Source of the DNA: an uncultured Muribaculaceae bacterium
GTDB lineage: Bacteria; Bacteroidota; Bacteroidia; Bacteroidales; Muribaculaceae
DNA length: 18,881 bases
Direction: 5' to 3'
Assembly: GCA_910587475.1 (NCBI GenBank)
Contig: CAJUMR010000044.1
Span: 1 to 18,881, forward strand
In this document: positions 15,270 to 18,881 of the stretch, piece after piece
How the letters are laid out: each line of letters opens with the position of its first letter
How positions within the stretch are numbered: the stretch's first letter is position 1
Program-made: the position numbers and the translations under genes
Notes under the pieces: generated by a model
Database searches by the model: none
What the model was told of the DNA's origin: nothing
What the model saw: the letters and a program-made list of their open reading frames with translations, nothing else

Positions 15270-17561
15270 ATGAATATCCACAGGTTGCTTTTGATTATTT
15301 TATCCTCATTGGCTGTTGGAGCTTATGCTCAGACAATGAGCACAAAGGGAGATAGATTGGTGGATGCTCCCGAAATTGTCTATCTCCAGACTGACAAAGG
15401 GATATACGAGACCGGTGAGGATCTTTGGTTCAAGAGCTACACCATGGATGCGCAGAACCTCGTCCTTTCAGACAGGAGCAAAACTCTGTTTGTAGAAATG
15501 CTCAATACGGATGACAGCATCGTATGGCATGAGAAATACCCCATCTTTTCCGGCATTGCCGAAGGGCATATCTACGTTGACAAGAACCTGGACGCGGGCG
15601 ATTACCGCCTACATGCTTATACCCGTCTTTCATTTTTGGATGATACGGGGCATCCGATTTATGCCCAGAAAATACGTGTTGTAAAGGAAATTGTCAACAG
15701 AAGATCTAAAAGTCGGCTGAAAAAAGACCGCCATGACATCAGGCTTTCATTCTTTCCGGAGGGAGGGAATCTGATAGATGGAATTACCTCAAAGGTGGCT
15801 TTCATGGCCCGGGATGGAAATGGGATGCCGGTAAATATAAAAGGGATGTTGATGGAGAACAACAAGGAACTGGCAAGCCTGGAAACCATACATGACGGCA
15901 TGGGATCACTCTTCTTACTTCCGCAAAAAGAGTCTTCCTATAAAGTAGTGCTGGACGACGGTCAGGAATTTCCATTTGCAGAAGTATCAACTTCCGGATT
16001 GTCCATTTACCTTAGAAAACAGACTGATGATTATTTGGAGTTTTATCTTTCCCAACCGGAAGGAACAACAGCGCAGACGGTCATGTTGGAAGGCAAAATG
16101 CGTGGAATCCTTTACTGTCGGGCCACAGGCGTCTTACGCGACAAGATGAAAGTGAGGATCCCTTTGACGGAATTCCCGATGCAAGGCATAGCCGAATTCA
16201 CCCTATACAATGAGAAAGGGCAACCTATGGCAGAGCGTCTGGTATACGTCCATCCCGAACGCAAGCTGCACATTGTGTTGAAAACAGACAGCACATGCTA
16301 CCATACCCGTGGCAAAGGCAAACTTTGCATAAAAGTTACAGACGAGTCAGGCAAGCCGGTACAAGCCCACTTAGGGCTGAGTATTTTCGACCGCGCATAC
16401 CTAAATGAATTCTCCCCCGAAAATATGCTTTCCCACTGCTATCTTTCCACCGAGATAAAAGGGAATATCCACAATCCGGCATATTACTTCGACGAAGACA
16501 ACGATGACCGGTTAGCGTCACTCGACTTGCTATTACTTACCCAAGGCTGGCGCAGATATATATGGGAAAACGTAGATTCGTTGACTATGGCGGATGGTTT
16601 TCTTTCAGATGAAATCAGGGGGCGGCAGATTATCGGCAAGAAAAAGAAATTGAAAGAGTTGGGAAACAGCGAACAGCTGCTTCAGGTTTATGGTCCGGAC
16701 ACTTGGAGCTGTTTTATCATTGCCGACTCTATGGGACAGTTCGTACTGCCGACAGAGCAAATGCTCGCTCTGCGTGGAGGCTATGTCTATCTGAAACCCA
16801 TGTTGGATAAAGACATGTACAAACCTGTCATTGTTATCGAAAAATCATTCGTCAAGGCAGACAGTCTGCGGAAGTGTTGCCCGTCTTATTTCCCATATAT
16901 GGATCCGGCACAAGTGATTTCTGATTTGTCTCTAAACAACCATGTTTCAGGTGGGGATGGCAGCATTCTCCTCGATGAGCTCACGATAACCGGTAAGAAA
17001 GAAAGGGTGTTCAGAGATAAGATGATGGGTAGGTTGGACAGTTTGGCGCAGATGAACAATAATGTTTATGTCTGTACATCATGTGGCCAATTAATAAATT
17101 ACAGACCGGATTACCAGGGTCATCATGCAATAGGAGCCTGTCCTGCAAAAGGTCGTAAGCAACCGATTATCGGAAAAACATATCGGATAGCCAAATACAA
17201 ATATTACACCACCGGACCAAATCCATACTTCGGTCTCGTCGACGAGCTTTATGTAGTCTATCAAGGACCTGTCTATACCGATGAGGAGCTACTTCAAATG
17301 AATGGCATCCTGCGAGTGAAGGGATATTATGGCAAACGGGAATTCTATCAACCTGACGAGGTGGATATGCAAATACCGATACCCGACGCGCGTAACGTGT
17401 TACTGTGGAAACCCGACATTGTCACCAATGAAAAAGGAGAGGCCAAAGTAGAGTTCTTCTGCTCGGATATCAATACAGGTTTTGCAGGAATCGTAGAAGG
17501 GACGGACGGAAACGGGAACTTAGGTTCATCGCTGTGCGGCTTCAATGTGCAGAAACCATAG
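15270..17561 (+). CDS. Exported macroglobulin-like (MG2 domain) protein without a TonB plug
   Basis: The protein has 763 residues from ATG 15270. A signal peptide (MNIHRLLLIILSSLAVGAYA, cleavage near A20) exports it to the periplasm or outer membrane. Residues about 35-138 form an MG2-like domain with the hallmark IVYLQTDKGIYETGEDLWFK. FFPEGGNLIDG (161-171) starts a second MG-like module. LLLTQGWRRYIW (421-432), GYYGKREFYQPDE (685-697), LLWKPDIVTNEKGEA (711-725) and the closing FFCSDI match a Bacteroidota family of macroglobulin-like proteins. Many members also carry a TonB-receptor plug; none is evident here. There is no thioester CxEQ motif. A Cys/His cluster CTSC (602-605), HH (618-619) and C624 could bind metal. 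Codon use (AGA, AGG, CGG and A/T-ending codons) differs from neighbours, suggesting separate acquisition. No TAnnTTTG promoter is visible, so expression may be by readthrough. Its role is unknown. Confidence 0.75.
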   Translation: MNIHRLLLIILSSLAVGAYAQTMSTKGDRLVDAPEIVYLQTDKGIYETGEDLWFKSYTMDAQNLVLSDRSKTLFVEMLNTDDSIVWHEKYPIFSGIAEGHIYVDKNLDAGDYRLHAYTRLSFLDDTGHPIYAQKIRVVKEIVNRRSKSRLKKDRHDIRLSFFPEGGNLIDGITSKVAFMARDGNGMPVNIKGMLMENNKELASLETIHDGMGSLFLLPQKESSYKVVLDDGQEFPFAEVSTSGLSIYLRKQTDDYLEFYLSQPEGTTAQTVMLEGKMRGILYCRATGVLRDKMKVRIPLTEFPMQGIAEFTLYNEKGQPMAERLVYVHPERKLHIVLKTDSTCYHTRGKGKLCIKVTDESGKPVQAHLGLSIFDRAYLNEFSPENMLSHCYLSTEIKGNIHNPAYYFDEDNDDRLASLDLLLLTQGWRRYIWENVDSLTMADGFLSDEIRGRQIIGKKKKLKELGNSEQLLQVYGPDTWSCFIIADSMGQFVLPTEQMLALRGGYVYLKPMLDKDMYKPVIVIEKSFVKADSLRKCCPSYFPYMDPAQVISDLSLNNHVSGGDGSILLDELTITGKKERVFRDKMMGRLDSLAQMNNNVYVCTSCGQLINYRPDYQGHHAIGACPAKGRKQPIIGKTYRIAKYKYYTTGPNPYFGLVDELYVVYQGPVYTDEELLQMNGILRVKGYYGKREFYQPDEVDMQIPIPDARNVLLWKPDIVTNEKGEAKVEFFCSDINTGFAGIVEGTDGNGNLGSSLCGFNVQKP

Positions 17562-17693
17562 ACAACGATAAGCGAGATGTCGGCTGCATAATCATCAAGG
17601 CTTTCTATCGGCGGAGAAGAACCATTAATGGCGGCTGGAGCACAAGCTACGATATAAATTATTTTTATATGGCTACTTATCAAATATTTTGAT
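17562..17693. other. Intergenic DNA with an AT-only inverted repeat
   Basis: No gene is supported here. A palindrome CCATTAATGG occurs near 17621-17630. A 7-bp AT-only inverted repeat, ATATAAA with TTTATAT around a 5-nt loop, lies at 17652-17670, just upstream of the korA -7 element where an upstream element or operator could sit. No terminator for the preceding gene is apparent. Confidence 0.4.
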
Positions 17694-17701
17694 TAAATTT
17701 G
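17694..17701 (+). promoter_or_regulatory. -7 element TAAATTTG of the korA promoter
   Basis: This is an exact TAnnTTTG match, identical to the octamer before purH. No convincing -33 TTTG is present. Transcription would start near 17708 and leave a leader of about 72 nt. Confidence 0.65.
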
Positions 17702-17712
17702 CCAACGCGTAA

Positions 17713-17727
17713 CGGCATCATATGCCG
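17713..17727 (+). repeat. Small hairpin at the 5' end of the korA leader
   Basis: CGGCAT (17713-17718) and ATGCCG (17722-17727) form a perfect 6-bp stem with a CAT loop. It would lie within the first 20 nt of the predicted korA mRNA, where a stem may protect the 5' end. No T run follows. Confidence 0.45.
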
Positions 17728-17779
17728 CCGCTGCAACATCCAGTTAACTTTATACAAAGCATAATATTATCTCGTCAGT

Positions 17780-18881
17780 ATGTTAGACAAAACCAACGTC
17801 AAGGAACTCGACAAGGTTGTAGTGCGTTTTTCGGGAGACTCGGGAGACGGCATGCAACTTGCGGGCAACATTTTCACAAACGTATCGGCAGGATTAGGCA
17901 ACCGTGTATCCACATTTCCCGACTATCCTGCTGAAATCCGCGCCCCGCAAGGCTCGCTCAGCGGAGTGTCGGGCTTTCAGGTCAGCGTAGGCACCGGAGT
18001 TCACACCCCCGGCGACAGTTGCGACGTGCTCATCGCCATGAACCCTGCAGCACTGAAGCAGAACGTCAAATTTCTCAAGCCCGGCGGCGTGATCATCGTC
18101 GACATCGACTCATTCAAGGAAGCCGATCTCCGCAAAGCAATGTTCACTACCGACCGCCCGTTTGAGGAACTCGGCATCAAAGCCCAGGTAGTGGAAGTGC
18201 CTGTGACATCGATGACCAAGTCAGCTCTCGCCGACAGCGGCCTCGACAATAAAGCAGTGCTTAAATGCCGCAACATCTTCGCTCTCGGACTTGTTTGCTG
18301 GCTGTTCGACCGACCCGTCGAAAGCGCCAAACGCCACCTGAGCAAAAAATTTGCGAAAAAACCGGCAGTTTACGAAGCCAACGCCAAGGTTCTCGACGCC
18401 GGCTACGACTACGGCCATAATATCCATGCCTCGGTTTCGACCTACCGCATCGACACCGAAGATCCACGCCCCGGCGTCTACACCGACATCAACGGCAACA
18501 CGGCGACTGCATGGGGCCTGATAATGGCATCGGAGAAATGCGGACGCCCGCTTTTCCTCGGTTCTTACCCGATCACTCCCGCAACCGACATACTTCATGA
18601 GCTTGCCAAGCGCAAGGACCTCGGAGTCAAAGCCTGCCAGATGGAGGACGAGATTGCCGGAGTCTGCTCGGCGATCGGTGCATCGTTTGCCGGAGATCTC
18701 GCAGTCACTTCCACCTCCGGACCGGGTCTCGCGCTCAAGAGCGAGGGCATCGGGCTGGCTGTGATGGCCGAGTTGCCGCTTGTTGTGATTGACGTTCAGC
18801 GCGGCGGTCCGTCGACCGGCCTGCCGACCAAGACCGAACAGACCGACCTCATGCAGGCTCTCTACGGCCGCAACGGCGAGT
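17780..18881 (+). CDS. korA: 2-oxoacid:ferredoxin oxidoreductase, fused gamma-alpha subunit (KorA type), 5' part
   Basis: The frame opens at ATG 17780 and runs off the window after 367 codons; the family is usually near 600 residues, so roughly 60% is visible. The enzyme oxidatively decarboxylates a 2-oxoacid (2-oxoglutarate in the KorAB type) to acyl-CoA, passing electrons to ferredoxin, or works in reverse in anaerobes. Residues about 11-190 form the gamma domain, with GDSGDGM (19-25) and PDYPAEIRAPQGS (47-59). The alpha pyrimidine domain begins near GNTATAWG (239-246) and shows YPITP (263-267), QMEDEIAG (287-294), TSTSGPG (310-316) and QRGGPSTGLPTKTEQ (340-354). These are the family hallmarks. 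The 2-oxoglutarate specificity is inferred from the fused architecture and from common Bacteroidales annotation; other oxoacids are possible. The TPP-binding beta subunit (korB) is expected downstream, outside the window. Confidence 0.9.
   Translation, partial: MLDKTNVKELDKVVVRFSGDSGDGMQLAGNIFTNVSAGLGNRVSTFPDYPAEIRAPQGSLSGVSGFQVSVGTGVHTPGDSCDVLIAMNPAALKQNVKFLKPGGVIIVDIDSFKEADLRKAMFTTDRPFEELGIKAQVVEVPVTSMTKSALADSGLDNKAVLKCRNIFALGLVCWLFDRPVESAKRHLSKKFAKKPAVYEANAKVLDAGYDYGHNIHASVSTYRIDTEDPRPGVYTDINGNTATAWGLIMASEKCGRPLFLGSYPITPATDILHELAKRKDLGVKACQMEDEIAGVCSAIGASFAGDLAVTSTSGPGLALKSEGIGLAVMAELPLVVIDVQRGGPSTGLPTKTEQTDLMQALYGRNGE

Noticed and set aside
17348..17683. - strand frame of 111 codons reaching into the intergenic region before korA
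   Set aside because: It mostly opposes the 3' end of the MG2-like gene, has no promoter or start context that I can support, and the product is not recognisable.

Overview
The window looks like chromosomal DNA of a Bacteroidales bacterium. The evidence is a SusC/SusD-type outer-membrane pair, lipoprotein signal peptides with C at +1, promoter elements of the Bacteroidota -7 type (TAnnTTTG) and few Shine-Dalgarno sequences. The core genes strongly prefer C-ending codons, which suggests higher GC than Bacteroides proper. A Muribaculaceae-like gut commensal is a reasonable guess, but that is inference. Every convincing gene is on the + strand.

Layout. (1) 1-519 is the 3' end of a gene resembling Bacteroidales 6-bladed beta-propeller (TolB-like) proteins. 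It is followed by a 15-codon scrap that repeats the end of such a protein, a strong intrinsic terminator, and a 44-codon ORF that is little more than a lipoprotein signal peptide. This looks like a decayed accessory patch. (2) 883-8334 is a core cluster: purH, then mreB, mreC, mreD, mrdA (PBP2) and rodA, packed with 48-nt, 20-nt, -4, -4 and -20 nt junctions and closed by a perfect-stem terminator. It joins the last two steps of IMP synthesis to the elongasome that builds the side-wall peptidoglycan. (3) 8377-15158 is a nutrient-uptake operon: promoter, leader of about 115 nt, SusC-like TonB-dependent transporter, SusD-like lipoprotein, and a third surface lipoprotein with two tandem beta modules plus a propeller-like C-terminus. 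No glycosidase, protease or regulator is visible, so the substrate is unknown. (4) 15198-17561 has a long imperfect hairpin and then an exported macroglobulin-like (MG2) protein whose codon use differs from its neighbours. (5) From 17780 to the window edge lies the first 367 codons of korA (fused gamma-alpha 2-oxoacid:ferredoxin oxidoreductase), behind its own -7 element.

I see no CRISPR array, tRNA, rRNA, insertion sequence or integrase. Nothing here can be called a new system with confidence. The best leads are the paralogue-tail scar (531-575) with the neighbouring signal-peptide stub, the hairpin that covers a possible start codon at 15243, the Cys/His cluster in the MG2-like protein, and the two-module surface lipoprotein of the SusCD operon.
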